From: a virus
Length of the DNA: 34,652 nt
Strand: one strand, 5' to 3'
IMG/VR virus record: IMGVR_UViG_3300022745_000108
Coordinates: 1-34,652 of that record
The notes under the pieces were generated by a model that was not told where the DNA came from, searched no databases, and saw only the letters and a program-made list of their open reading frames with translations. Shown here piece after piece: positions 13,220 to 21,609 of the stretch. The position numbers and the translations under genes are program-made. Position 1 is the first letter of the stretch; each line of letters starts with the position of its first letter.

Positions 13220-15334
13220 ATGGCTGATGATGTAAATGTAAAATTCGGGGCAGACATTGCGGAGCTTGAATCCAAAATGTCCGCCGCGCATGTTGCCGTT
13301 TCTGGCGCAACCACCAAGATGACGGATGCAATCAAGAGCTTCGGAGTAGCAATGGCCGGAGCTTTGACCGTTGGCGCGTTCCAGCACGCGATTAACGGCA
13401 GCCTTGAAATGCAGGATAGCTTGTCTAAGCTATCGGTCAAGACCGGCGTGACCGTTGAAAATCTGGCAGGCTTGAAACTGGTGGCTGAAATGTCTGGCGT
13501 ATCGCTGGAGGGGGCGGCGACCGGAATGAAGTTACTGGCTAAAAATATGTCCGAGAATGCGGATATGTTCGCAAAGCTGGGCGTGTCAGCCAAAGACCCG
13601 CAAGAAGTCATGATTCAACTTGCTGACAAATTCGTTGGCATCAAAGACCCGGCAGACCGCACCGCGCTGGCGATGAAACTGTTTGGCCGCGCAGGTGTTG
13701 AAATGTTGCCGATGCTCATGTCCGGCAGTGTAGCCATGCGGGGGCAGATTGCAGCCGGGACTGAATTGTCCGGCGTGACCACGCAGAGCGCGAAAGCAGC
13801 GGAGGCGTTTAACGACAAGCTGAGTCTGATGCACGCGCGAACTCAGGGCATGGTTAACACCGTCACCGGGGCGATGCTGCCCGCCCTGAACGGCATCGCT
13901 GACGCATTTGCAAACGACAAGAAAAACGGCGAGGCGCTGAATGCCGTTGCCGCTTTTTTGTCTGGCACCTTGCGGACGCTGGCATCTATTGGGCTGATCG
14001 TGCGCGATGTGTTTCTGGGTGTTGGCGATACAATCGGGGCGGTAGCGGCGGCGGCAGTGGCGGCGGCTTCTGGCGAGTTTTCGCAGGCCGGGCAAATACT
14101 CGACGAAATGTCGGCCAAGACCAAAGCGCGGGGCGAGAATCTACGGGCAACGCTGAAAACGCTTTGGACTGACATACCGCAATCAATCGGAGACACAATT
14201 CCTTTGAAAGAAACTGACCTGCGCGGGGTGCTGGACAAGGGGAATAAAAAAAGCGGAAATGCCAAAGCCGCCAAAGATGAAAGCCAGATGCCGCAATATG
14301 AGGCGGCGCTTGACCTAAAGCGCATCGAAATGATCGAGCAGCAGCACCGTGAATTGTCCAAAGCCGAGGAAAAGGCTTACTGGGATGCGGTGCTGCTGAC
14401 GGTGAAGGCTGGATCGAAAGATTATGATGCTGTCCTGAAAAAATCGCGCGGCGACCGGCTGGCGGATGCGCGCGAAAAGCTCAAAGAAGAGCAGGCGCTT
14501 GAAGAAGAGCGAAACAAACGAGAACAGGCCATTGCGAATGATGCACTGGCTACCCATGCCGCAAATATCAAACAGCGCCGCGCGATGGGTGAGATCGACG
14601 CGATGCAGGAAATTGAGGCAACGCGCCAGCTTGAGCAGGCCAAGTATGCGGTGCAGATGCAATACGCGCAAGCAAAGCTGGCAAAGCAGCGCGAAGGAAC
14701 TGTAGAGTATGCCAAGGCCGCCGAAGAGATTGCGGTAATCGACCGGCAGCACAATGCAGCGATGGTGGCCGCTGACAATGCCGCCGCGCTGGAGTCGCGC
14801 AAGGCATGGATGGATATGGTGCAGCCAATCTCAAATGCAATCGAGACAAGCGTTAAAGGGGTGATTCAGGGGACGCAAAGCATCAAGCAAGCCTTTGCAA
14901 ATCTGGCGCAGAATATCGCCCTGAGCATCACCAGCATGATTATTAAAACCAACATCGAACTGGCTGCGTCTAAGCTGTTCCAGCTTGGTGGCGGCGGGGC
15001 TGCTGGTGGCGCATCATCTGGCGGGCTGGGCGGTATGCTGACGGCTGGGCTTGGCGCGATATTCGGCGGCGGCGGGCTGTTTAGCTCGGCTGGCGGCGAA
15101 TGGAATGTGCCGCAAGACCGGCTGAATCTTGTCCACAAAAATGAGACAATCTTGCCCGCAAGCATGGCGGAAAAATTCCGCGACATGGTAAGCAATGGCG
15201 GCGGCGGGCGTAGTACATCCATGCAGACGGTCAACAACTTCAGCCTTTCCGGTAATGTTGACCGCGCAACGCAAGACCAGATCGCTATGCTGGCATCCGG
15301 CGCGATGGCGCAATCTATGCGGAGGAATGGATAA
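13220..15334 (+). CDS. Tape measure protein
   Basis: 704 residues, the longest intact single-frame gene of the window outside the megaprotein. An N-terminal coiled region ('DIAELESKMSAAHVAVSGATTKM') is followed by hydrophobic helices, 'KLSVKTGVTVENLAGLKLVAEMSGVSLEGA' and 'ADKFVGIKDPADRTALAMKLFGRAGVEML', which are lambda H-type tape measure motifs. A long charged coiled coil spans about 350-540, and a Gly-rich C-terminus follows. Length would set a tail of very roughly 105 nm (about 0.15 nm per residue). It starts 2 bases after the frameshifted chaperone stop. Confidence 0.9.
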   Translation: MADDVNVKFGADIAELESKMSAAHVAVSGATTKMTDAIKSFGVAMAGALTVGAFQHAINGSLEMQDSLSKLSVKTGVTVENLAGLKLVAEMSGVSLEGAATGMKLLAKNMSENADMFAKLGVSAKDPQEVMIQLADKFVGIKDPADRTALAMKLFGRAGVEMLPMLMSGSVAMRGQIAAGTELSGVTTQSAKAAEAFNDKLSLMHARTQGMVNTVTGAMLPALNGIADAFANDKKNGEALNAVAAFLSGTLRTLASIGLIVRDVFLGVGDTIGAVAAAAVAAASGEFSQAGQILDEMSAKTKARGENLRATLKTLWTDIPQSIGDTIPLKETDLRGVLDKGNKKSGNAKAAKDESQMPQYEAALDLKRIEMIEQQHRELSKAEEKAYWDAVLLTVKAGSKDYDAVLKKSRGDRLADAREKLKEEQALEEERNKREQAIANDALATHAANIKQRRAMGEIDAMQEIEATRQLEQAKYAVQMQYAQAKLAKQREGTVEYAKAAEEIAVIDRQHNAAMVAADNAAALESRKAWMDMVQPISNAIETSVKGVIQGTQSIKQAFANLAQNIALSITSMIIKTNIELAASKLFQLGGGGAAGGASSGGLGGMLTAGLGAIFGGGGLFSSAGGEWNVPQDRLNLVHKNETILPASMAEKFRDMVSNGGGGRSTSMQTVNNFSLSGNVDRATQDQIAMLASGAMAQSMRRNG

Positions 15335-15949
15335 ATGGCTTTTTTAGAGTCGCCCCGGTTCCCGGAGGAGGTATCGCCGTGGCTAATTGGCGGGGAAGAG
15401 TTCAAGACCGAGATTGTCGCCACGCAGGGCGGCTTTGAGAGCCGCAATTCGGTTTGGGCGATACCTCTGCGCCGCTACCGCCTATCGAATGCCATGCGGC
15501 TGCTGCAAAACGCAGTGGCAACCAAGGCCTTCTTTCGGGCAGTGGGAGGGCGGGCAAACGCATTCCGGGTGAAAGATCAACTAGACTACTTCTGCACAAC
15601 CCAGACCGGCGTGATGACACCTATCGGCGCGGCGTTGGGCGTTGCGGTGACGTTCCAGCTTGGCAAGCAGTATGTTTTCGGCGGAGTGGCAACCGTTGCG
15701 CCAATCAAAAAGCCGGTAGTTGGTACGGTGGTTTGCTATGTCAACGGCGCTCTGACTGCGCCGACGCTGGTTGATTACGCGACCGGACAAGTGACATTCG
15801 CCGCCGCGCCGCCGGTTGGCGCATCGGTTGTCTGGTCTGGGGAGTTTGATATTCCCTGTCGGTTCGACGTGGACTGGCTGCAAATCGGTATAGACCAAGG
15901 CGGCACAATGATTTGGGATAACATCCAACTGGTTGAGGTGCGGCTGTGA
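15335..15949 (+). CDS. Distal tail protein, DUF2460 / GTA gp12-like
   Basis: 204 residues. 'FPEEVSPWLIGGEEFKTEIVATQGGFESRNSVWAIPLRRYRLSNAM' and 'FFRAVGGRANAFRVKDQLDYF' match the DUF2460 (TIGR02217) pattern of gene transfer agent and related siphovirus tails. It starts on the base after the tape measure stop. It would form the distal tail ring that attaches the tip. Together with the next three genes it recreates the GTA gp12-gp15 order. Confidence 0.85.
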   Translation: MAFLESPRFPEEVSPWLIGGEEFKTEIVATQGGFESRNSVWAIPLRRYRLSNAMRLLQNAVATKAFFRAVGGRANAFRVKDQLDYFCTTQTGVMTPIGAALGVAVTFQLGKQYVFGGVATVAPIKKPVVGTVVCYVNGALTAPTLVDYATGQVTFAAAPPVGASVVWSGEFDIPCRFDVDWLQIGIDQGGTMIWDNIQLVEVRL

Positions 15950-17115
15950 GCCGGGTTATTTCGCCAGCAATGGCGGCGCATCTGGCTGGCGATGTGCAAA
16001 CTCTGGCGCACCTCTGGCTGGTTACGCGCAAGGACGGCGCTCGGTTTGGCTATACTGACCACGATTCAGATATTGTTTTCGGCGGCGTGACCTATTTGGC
16101 GGCAAGCGGATTCACGGCTTCAAACGTCCAATCTTCTGCGGCGCTGAATGTGGACAATCTTGAGGTTGCCGGGATGCTTTCGAGCGCGTCAATCCAAGAA
16201 ACAGATTTGATGGCTGGGCTGTGGGACTATGCCAGCGTGTCGCTTTCGTTCGTCAATTACAAAGACCTCACGATGGGGGCAGTGCATGTAAAGGCTGGCA
16301 CGTTGGGGCAGATTCGAGTGACTCGCGGGCAGTTCGTCGCTGAGTTGCGCGGACTGACCCAGCCGCTACAGCAAAGCCTGCTGGAGTTTTACTCGCCGGG
16401 ATGCCGGGCGAACTTCGCGGATGCGCGATGCAAGGTCAACCCGGCGCCGTGGACTGTAACCGGCAGCGTAGCGGCATCCGGCGCGACCAATAACCAAAGC
16501 TGGAGTGACCCGGCTTTAACGCAGACAACAGCAGCCGCGCCGCCGGTGGCGTTGCAGGCTATCCAACTTGGCGCTGCGACAAGATGTTATGCGCCTTGGC
16601 ACGGCATAACTAGCGGGGCTTATATTACGATTGGCGGCGCAACTTTTGGGACGGTTTATGTTAATTTGCCTTTTTCTGGGTGGCAAAGCATACCAATTTT
16701 GCCGCCAGAATTAGCAAAAATAAATGGGCTTGCCGGGTTCGCAACTTATATTGATAGAGACAATTTTTATCTCAACTGTGACTCATCGCAGTTGATAAAA
16801 AATCAAGGATCGCAAATAACTTTGACCGGAGCAAAAGCTAATCTCAGCGGCGCATCCGAATACTTCACCGGCGGGCTGGTGACTTGGCTGACCGGGGCGA
16901 ATGCCGGTCTATCAATGGAGGTGCAGACTTACGTCCCCGGCTACGTCAAGCTGTTTGAACCGATGCCGCATCCAGTGGTTGCGGGCGATACTTACACCAT
17001 CCGCGCCGGATGCGATAAACTGCTGGCAACGTGTCGGAATAAATTTTCCAACGCAATCAATTTCAGAGGTGAGCCGTGGATTCCGGGAAGCGACCAGTTA
17101 ATGCAGCATCCATAA
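15946..17115 (+). CDS. Tail hub protein, DUF2163 / GTA gp13-like, Fe-S type, with inserted module
   Basis: 389 residues. The N-terminal half ('HLWLVTRKDGARFGYTDHDSDIVFGGVTYLAASGFTASNVQSS') is the DUF2163 (TIGR02218) pattern. Cysteines occur as C153-x8-C162 ('CRANFADARC') and C356-x6-C363 ('CDKLLATC'); these spacings match my memory of the 4Fe-4S ligands of lambda gpL. Between them, residues about 175-308 are an extra beta-rich module coded by AT-rich DNA (about 16590-16850). The ending 'FRGEPWIPGSDQ' is typical of the family. It overlaps the peptidase gene by 40 bases. Confidence 0.85.
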   Translation: MSRVISPAMAAHLAGDVQTLAHLWLVTRKDGARFGYTDHDSDIVFGGVTYLAASGFTASNVQSSAALNVDNLEVAGMLSSASIQETDLMAGLWDYASVSLSFVNYKDLTMGAVHVKAGTLGQIRVTRGQFVAELRGLTQPLQQSLLEFYSPGCRANFADARCKVNPAPWTVTGSVAASGATNNQSWSDPALTQTTAAAPPVALQAIQLGAATRCYAPWHGITSGAYITIGGATFGTVYVNLPFSGWQSIPILPPELAKINGLAGFATYIDRDNFYLNCDSSQLIKNQGSQITLTGAKANLSGASEYFTGGLVTWLTGANAGLSMEVQTYVPGYVKLFEPMPHPVVAGDTYTIRAGCDKLLATCRNKFSNAINFRGEPWIPGSDQLMQHP

Positions 17116-17501
17116 TTGCCGCCGCGCGCGGATGCCTTGGCACGCCATTCCGGCACCAAGGCCGCGTGAAAGGCGTAGGGGTGGACTGCGCCGGGCTGTG
17201 CGTGTGGGTGGCGCGCGAGCTTGGGCTAGACCATTATGATGTTGACGGCTATGGCCGCATCCCGGCAGGCGGTGAGTTCGGCGCGCATCTGGATGCGATG
17301 CTTGAGCAGGTACCGGCACCCACTCCGGGCGGCATCCTGTTTATGACATTCGGCGGCGAACCGCAGCATGTGGCGATTTATACCGACTGCGACACCATCA
17401 TCCACGCGACAAGCGAACTCGGCAAGGTGGTGGAACACCGGCTTGATGACCTATGGCGCAGCCGGGTGTTCTGCTGTTACAAATTTAGAGAGGTGGCTTA
17501 A
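17076..17501 (+). CDS. NlpC/P60 tail-tip peptidase (GTA gp14-like)
   Basis: 141 residues from GTG 17076, with GAGGTGA just before it. Catalytic Cys38 is in 'GVDCAGL', His98 in 'QHVAIYT' and His110 in 'IIHATSE', giving the Cys-His-His triad of NlpC/P60 papain-like amidases. 'GTPFRHQGR' near the N-terminus is also usual. In GTA-like and lambda (gpK) tails this enzyme sits in the tail tip and locally opens cell-wall peptide links. It overlaps the DUF2163 gene and shares a base with the next start. Confidence 0.9.
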   Translation: MDSGKRPVNAASIIAAARGCLGTPFRHQGRVKGVGVDCAGLCVWVARELGLDHYDVDGYGRIPAGGEFGAHLDAMLEQVPAPTPGGILFMTFGGEPQHVAIYTDCDTIIHATSELGKVVEHRLDDLWRSRVFCCYKFREVA

Positions 17502-19345
17502 TGGCTAGTGTAGTCCTTGGCGTAGCTGGTGCGGCGGTTGGGTTCGCTTTTGGCGGGGTTGCTGGGGCGCAAGCTGGCTGGATGATTGGCAGCACCATCG
17601 GCGGGGTAATGGATGCCCCGAAAGGCCAGCATATCGAGGGGCAGAAGCTGGCTGATTTACGGGTGCAGGTTTCGACTTACGGCAAGGCGATGCCGCAGGT
17701 TTTCGGCAAAATGCGCGTCAGTGGCAACGTCATCTGGGCGGCACCGCTGATTCAAACCGCCCACACTCAAGCAGTGCAGGGCGGCGGAAAAGGTGGGGGC
17801 GGCGGGGCGACCCAAACGACCTACACATACAGCGCAAACTTTGCCGTGTCGCTGGTCAACCACCAGATCGACGCAATCTATCGCATTTGGGCTGACGGGC
17901 TGCTGATTTATAACTCGGCGGCAGGCGACACGACGACCATTTCTGTATCTGGTGGCACAGCAGGGCAGGCGGCAATCACCGGCAGCATCACAACCTACCT
18001 CGGCACCGAAACGCAGATGCCTGACGCGCTGATGGAGTCGTATATCGGGGCTGGCTCTGTCCCGGCCTATCGCGGGCAGGCTTACGTGGTTTTCAATAAT
18101 CTGCAACTCGCCCACTTTGGCAACCGCCTGCCGAATATCGAGGTGGAGATCGTGCGCGAGCCGAAAAACACTTCCGATTTTCGCAACAAGATCAAGGCTA
18201 TCCACATCATCCCCGGCGCGGGCGAGGCTTGCTATAACACTACGCGGCTAACCAAGGTGATGCAGAACGCGGCGGCACTTTTCCAAGGCACCGGAGTTAT
18301 CACAACCATCACCCGCAACAGCAACACCGTCGAGCCGCGCGCTGATGTATTGGTTGCGCTTGACCAATTACAAGCCACTTGCCCCAATCTGCAATGGGTG
18401 AGCCTTGTTGCCTGCTGGTTTGGCGATTCGACCGACGCGGGGCTTTGCACAATAAAGCCGCGTGTTGATTTCCCGCAGGCAATCGGCGCGATTGATTTTC
18501 AGGAAAACTTCGACGCGGCAACCGCCGCCAACCTGAACGCGGCGCAGACGGCAACGGCCAATACAACACCAAACCTTTACGCATGGTCGGTTGGCACTTG
18601 GACTCGCGCCAATACGCCCGTTGCCGCGCTGGTAAATGGTGTTCCGGCTTATGGCGGTTCGCCGTCTGATTTATCGGTGATCGAGTTGGCGACCGAACTC
18701 AAGCGGCGCGGTTTGAAGGTGATGTTTTACCCGCTGATTTTCATGGAAACGCCTACGAAGCCTTGGCGTGGGCGGATCGTTCCTGCAAACGCTACCGATG
18801 CCGCCAACTGGTTCACCAAGCCGAACGGATACAACGCATTCATCACCCACTACTCGACGCTGACTGCCCTCACTTCGCAGATTGATGCGTTTGTCGTCGG
18901 CTCTGAGTATGTGGGCATGACCTCATTCATGTCCGCGCCCGGAGTTTTCCCGGCTGTGACGGGCTTTGCCAATCTGGCGGCAACCGTGCGGGCGCAGCTT
19001 CCGGCAAACGTCAAGACGGTTTATGCGGCAGACTGGTCGGAATACCACCATGCCACCGGCGGCTGGTTCAATATGGATGAGCTTTTCGCAAACGTCAATC
19101 TTGACATTGTTGGCATCGACAACTACATGCCGGTCACGCCAGACCTTGACCAGAGCCAGATCACGCCCGCTCTCGTGCAGCAGTATTGGGCGAAAGGCGA
19201 GGGGTGGGTTACTATTGGGACAACTCGACATTTCCGCGATTCTGCTACCTGCCAGCCAATCCAATCACCACCACGGCTGGCAGCGCCGCCGTCACTATCA
19301 ACATGGCGGGATTCAACACCCTCCCGCTGGCTGGCGATTCGGTAA
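17501..19345 (+). CDS. Tail tip megaprotein (GTA gp15-like), N-terminal ORF before a -1 frameshift
   Basis: The ORF gives 614 residues, but only the first 568 (to about 19204) look native. They contain an N-terminal Gly-rich membrane-like segment ('GVAGAAVGFAFGG'), a beta domain and the start of a GTA TIM-barrel domain ('LKVMFYPLIFMETPTKPWRGRI', 'DAFVVGSEYVGMTSF', 'NLDIVGIDNYMPVTPDLDQS'). After 'QYWAKGEG' the frame degenerates into a Ser/Arg/Pro-rich 46-residue tail. The barrel continues in the -1 frame. Read with the shift, the protein is about 1366 residues, the normal size for this family. It would be the tail-tip host-recognition/penetration hub. Confidence 0.85.
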   Translation: MASVVLGVAGAAVGFAFGGVAGAQAGWMIGSTIGGVMDAPKGQHIEGQKLADLRVQVSTYGKAMPQVFGKMRVSGNVIWAAPLIQTAHTQAVQGGGKGGGGGATQTTYTYSANFAVSLVNHQIDAIYRIWADGLLIYNSAAGDTTTISVSGGTAGQAAITGSITTYLGTETQMPDALMESYIGAGSVPAYRGQAYVVFNNLQLAHFGNRLPNIEVEIVREPKNTSDFRNKIKAIHIIPGAGEACYNTTRLTKVMQNAAALFQGTGVITTITRNSNTVEPRADVLVALDQLQATCPNLQWVSLVACWFGDSTDAGLCTIKPRVDFPQAIGAIDFQENFDAATAANLNAAQTATANTTPNLYAWSVGTWTRANTPVAALVNGVPAYGGSPSDLSVIELATELKRRGLKVMFYPLIFMETPTKPWRGRIVPANATDAANWFTKPNGYNAFITHYSTLTALTSQIDAFVVGSEYVGMTSFMSAPGVFPAVTGFANLAATVRAQLPANVKTVYAADWSEYHHATGGWFNMDELFANVNLDIVGIDNYMPVTPDLDQSQITPALVQQYWAKGEGWVTIGTTRHFRDSATCQPIQSPPRLAAPPSLSTWRDSTPSRWLAIR

Positions 19346-21600
19346 CGCTTGCCGGGCTGATTGATACCGGCGGCATCGTGGCGGCAAACCTAAATGGCTC
19401 GTTTATTGTGCAGGCTTCGGGCGCTGGCGTGATTACCGTCACTGCGCCAGTCGTTGCAACGGCAACGGCCACGGGCGGCGGCACGGCGGGGACGATCAAT
19501 AAGCCCAAATACTTCACCGGCACGGCCTACGCGTGGAAAAACGTCGCGGCATGGTGGACAAGTACCCACACCAACCCTAACGGGGCGCTGACGGCGTGGA
19601 CTCCGAAGATGAAGCCGCTCTGGTTTACCGAGTTCGGGTTCCCATCCGTGGACGGCAGCGCCAATCAGTGCAACGTTTTCGTTGACCCCACCAGTAGCGA
19701 ATCAGGATACCCTCGCGCGTCAAAGCAGATGATCGACTTCCGCGCGCAGGATGAGGCAATCGGCGCAACGATTGACTTCTGGGACGCGCAGACAGCACAG
19801 CCGGGGATGGCTAATTTCGTTGCAAACAAAATCCTCTGGACTTGGGACGCCCGCCCGCACCCCTATTACCCAAACCTGCTGCCCGTCTGGGCAGATGGTA
19901 GCCTGTGGGCGACCGGCCACTGGATCGAGGGCAAGGGCGCGAAGGGCGTAGGCTCTTTGGTTGGCAACTTGTGCGCTCAGGTTGGCATGACCAATATCGA
20001 CGTATCGCAACTGACTGATCGCGTTGATGGGTACGCAATCACGCAACAGACAACGGCGCGGGCGGCGATTGAACCACTGATGCGGGCATACTATTTCGAC
20101 GCGGTGGAGTCTGACGGGGTTTTGAAGTTCGTCAAGCGCGGGGCGGCGGTGCCTGTGACCATCCCGGAAGATGACCTTGCCGCGCATTTGCCGCAACCAT
20201 CCGCGCAGATTCCGCCGTCCGTTGAGGTAACGCGGATGCAGGATTTGGACTTGCCAAAAATCGTTAACGTGTCGCATTTTGATTTGGCAATGGCCTATCA
20301 GGTTGGCGCGCAACACGCGGTAAAGCAAACGGCGACAGGCAGATCAACTCTGGACATTAACCTGCCGCTGGCGCTGACGGCGGCGAAGGCCAAAGAGGTA
20401 GCAGAGGTGGCGCTGCACACGCAATGGCAGCACCGCACCACAACCAAGTTCGCCACTTCGCGCAAGTGGGCGCATCTTGACCCGACTGACGTTGTGCTGG
20501 TGAGCAAGGCCAGCGGCGCAAGCTACAGGCTGCTGATTACCAAGCGCACCGAACGGGCGGGCGGCATTATGGATTACGAGGCGTTCACCGAGGATGCGAC
20601 CGCCTACGCGCCGCGAGTTACGCCCGGCGTAGTGTTGACCGCGCCAGCTTCCGGGCAGCTTTTCGCAATCGGGAACACCCGCGCCGAATTGCTGGACATG
20701 CCAATTATCCGGGATGCGGATGATGATGCGGGCTTTTACATGGTTGGCGGCAGCGCAACCGGCGACCCCAACTGGCAGGGCGCGGTTCTGCTCAAGTCAA
20801 TCGACGGCGGATCGACTTACCAGACAGCGGCGGCGATGTCGGTACCATCCGGGGCGCTGGGTACGGCGCAAACAATTCTGGGCGCATTTGCTGGCGGAAA
20901 TATGCTGGACGAAATGAACACGCTGGACGTTTTGCTGACAAGCGGCACCTTGTCGAGTACATCCATGCCGCTGCTGCTCAATGGCGCGAACTTCGCCAAG
21001 GTTGGCAACGAGCTGATTCAGTTCCGCACAGCCACGCTGACGGCGCTTAATCGGTACACATTAAGCGGGCTTCTGCGCGGTCGCTTCGGGACTGAGCAGC
21101 ATATCGGCACCCATGCCGCCGCTGAAACTTTCTGCGTGATCGATGCTCTGACCGCGCAGCGCATCCCGGCAGGCGTTGCGGAGGCCGGGCTTGCGCGCAT
21201 TTACAAGCCGGTAACGATGGGGCAGATTGCATCCGGCGTGACTGCCAAGACGTTCACCAATTCCGCCGCAGGGCTGCGCCCGCTTTCGCCGGTGCTGATT
21301 GGCGGCGGCCGCGATGCGGCTGGAAATTTGACTATTCAATGGACGCGCAGAACGCGAGTTGGCGGCGCATGGCGCGATTACGTTGACGCGGCTCTAGGTG
21401 AGGCCGTGGAAAGTTACAGCATCGACATTTACAACGGCGCGGCAATCGTGCGGACGCTTACCAGCGCCGTGCCATCAGTTACCTACACGGCGGCGCAGCA
21501 GGTGGCAGATTTCGGCGTGACGCAGGCGGCTGTTTCTGTTAGGATTTACCAAATATCGGCAACGATGAATCGCGGCTTTGCCGGGATTGCTACAGTTTAG
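19186..21600 (+). CDS. Tail tip megaprotein (GTA gp15-like), C-terminal ORF after a -1 frameshift
   Basis: The open frame begins at about 19186 (TTG), but native sequence probably begins at 19204 ('VGYYWDN'). It finishes the TIM barrel ('AYAWKNVAAWWTSTHTNPNG', 'MKPLWFTEFGFPSVDGSANQ', 'WTWDARPHPYYP') and continues into the tail-hub domain and beta-rich C-terminus. A Thr/Ala/Gly-rich beta module (about 19260-19500; 'DSVTLAGLIDTGGIVAANLNGSFIV') is inserted in the barrel. There is no ribosome binding site at the start, so independent translation is doubtful. It ends just before the tail fibre. Confidence 0.85.
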   Translation: MGERRGVGYYWDNSTFPRFCYLPANPITTTAGSAAVTINMAGFNTLPLAGDSVTLAGLIDTGGIVAANLNGSFIVQASGAGVITVTAPVVATATATGGGTAGTINKPKYFTGTAYAWKNVAAWWTSTHTNPNGALTAWTPKMKPLWFTEFGFPSVDGSANQCNVFVDPTSSESGYPRASKQMIDFRAQDEAIGATIDFWDAQTAQPGMANFVANKILWTWDARPHPYYPNLLPVWADGSLWATGHWIEGKGAKGVGSLVGNLCAQVGMTNIDVSQLTDRVDGYAITQQTTARAAIEPLMRAYYFDAVESDGVLKFVKRGAAVPVTIPEDDLAAHLPQPSAQIPPSVEVTRMQDLDLPKIVNVSHFDLAMAYQVGAQHAVKQTATGRSTLDINLPLALTAAKAKEVAEVALHTQWQHRTTTKFATSRKWAHLDPTDVVLVSKASGASYRLLITKRTERAGGIMDYEAFTEDATAYAPRVTPGVVLTAPASGQLFAIGNTRAELLDMPIIRDADDDAGFYMVGGSATGDPNWQGAVLLKSIDGGSTYQTAAAMSVPSGALGTAQTILGAFAGGNMLDEMNTLDVLLTSGTLSSTSMPLLLNGANFAKVGNELIQFRTATLTALNRYTLSGLLRGRFGTEQHIGTHAAAETFCVIDALTAQRIPAGVAEAGLARIYKPVTMGQIASGVTAKTFTNSAAGLRPLSPVLIGGGRDAAGNLTIQWTRRTRVGGAWRDYVDAALGEAVESYSIDIYNGAAIVRTLTSAVPSVTYTAAQQVADFGVTQAAVSVRIYQISATMNRGFAGIATV
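19201..19204 (+). other. -1 frameshift point inside the megaprotein gene
   Basis: At GGGG (19201-19204), codons GAG GGG TGG of the upstream frame meet GGG GTG GGT of the downstream frame. A -1 slip on GGG restores the family pattern. It may be a real one-base deletion, a homopolymer assembly error or programmed slipping like that at 12970. Confidence 0.75.
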
Positions 21601-21609
21601 GGGAGTAGA

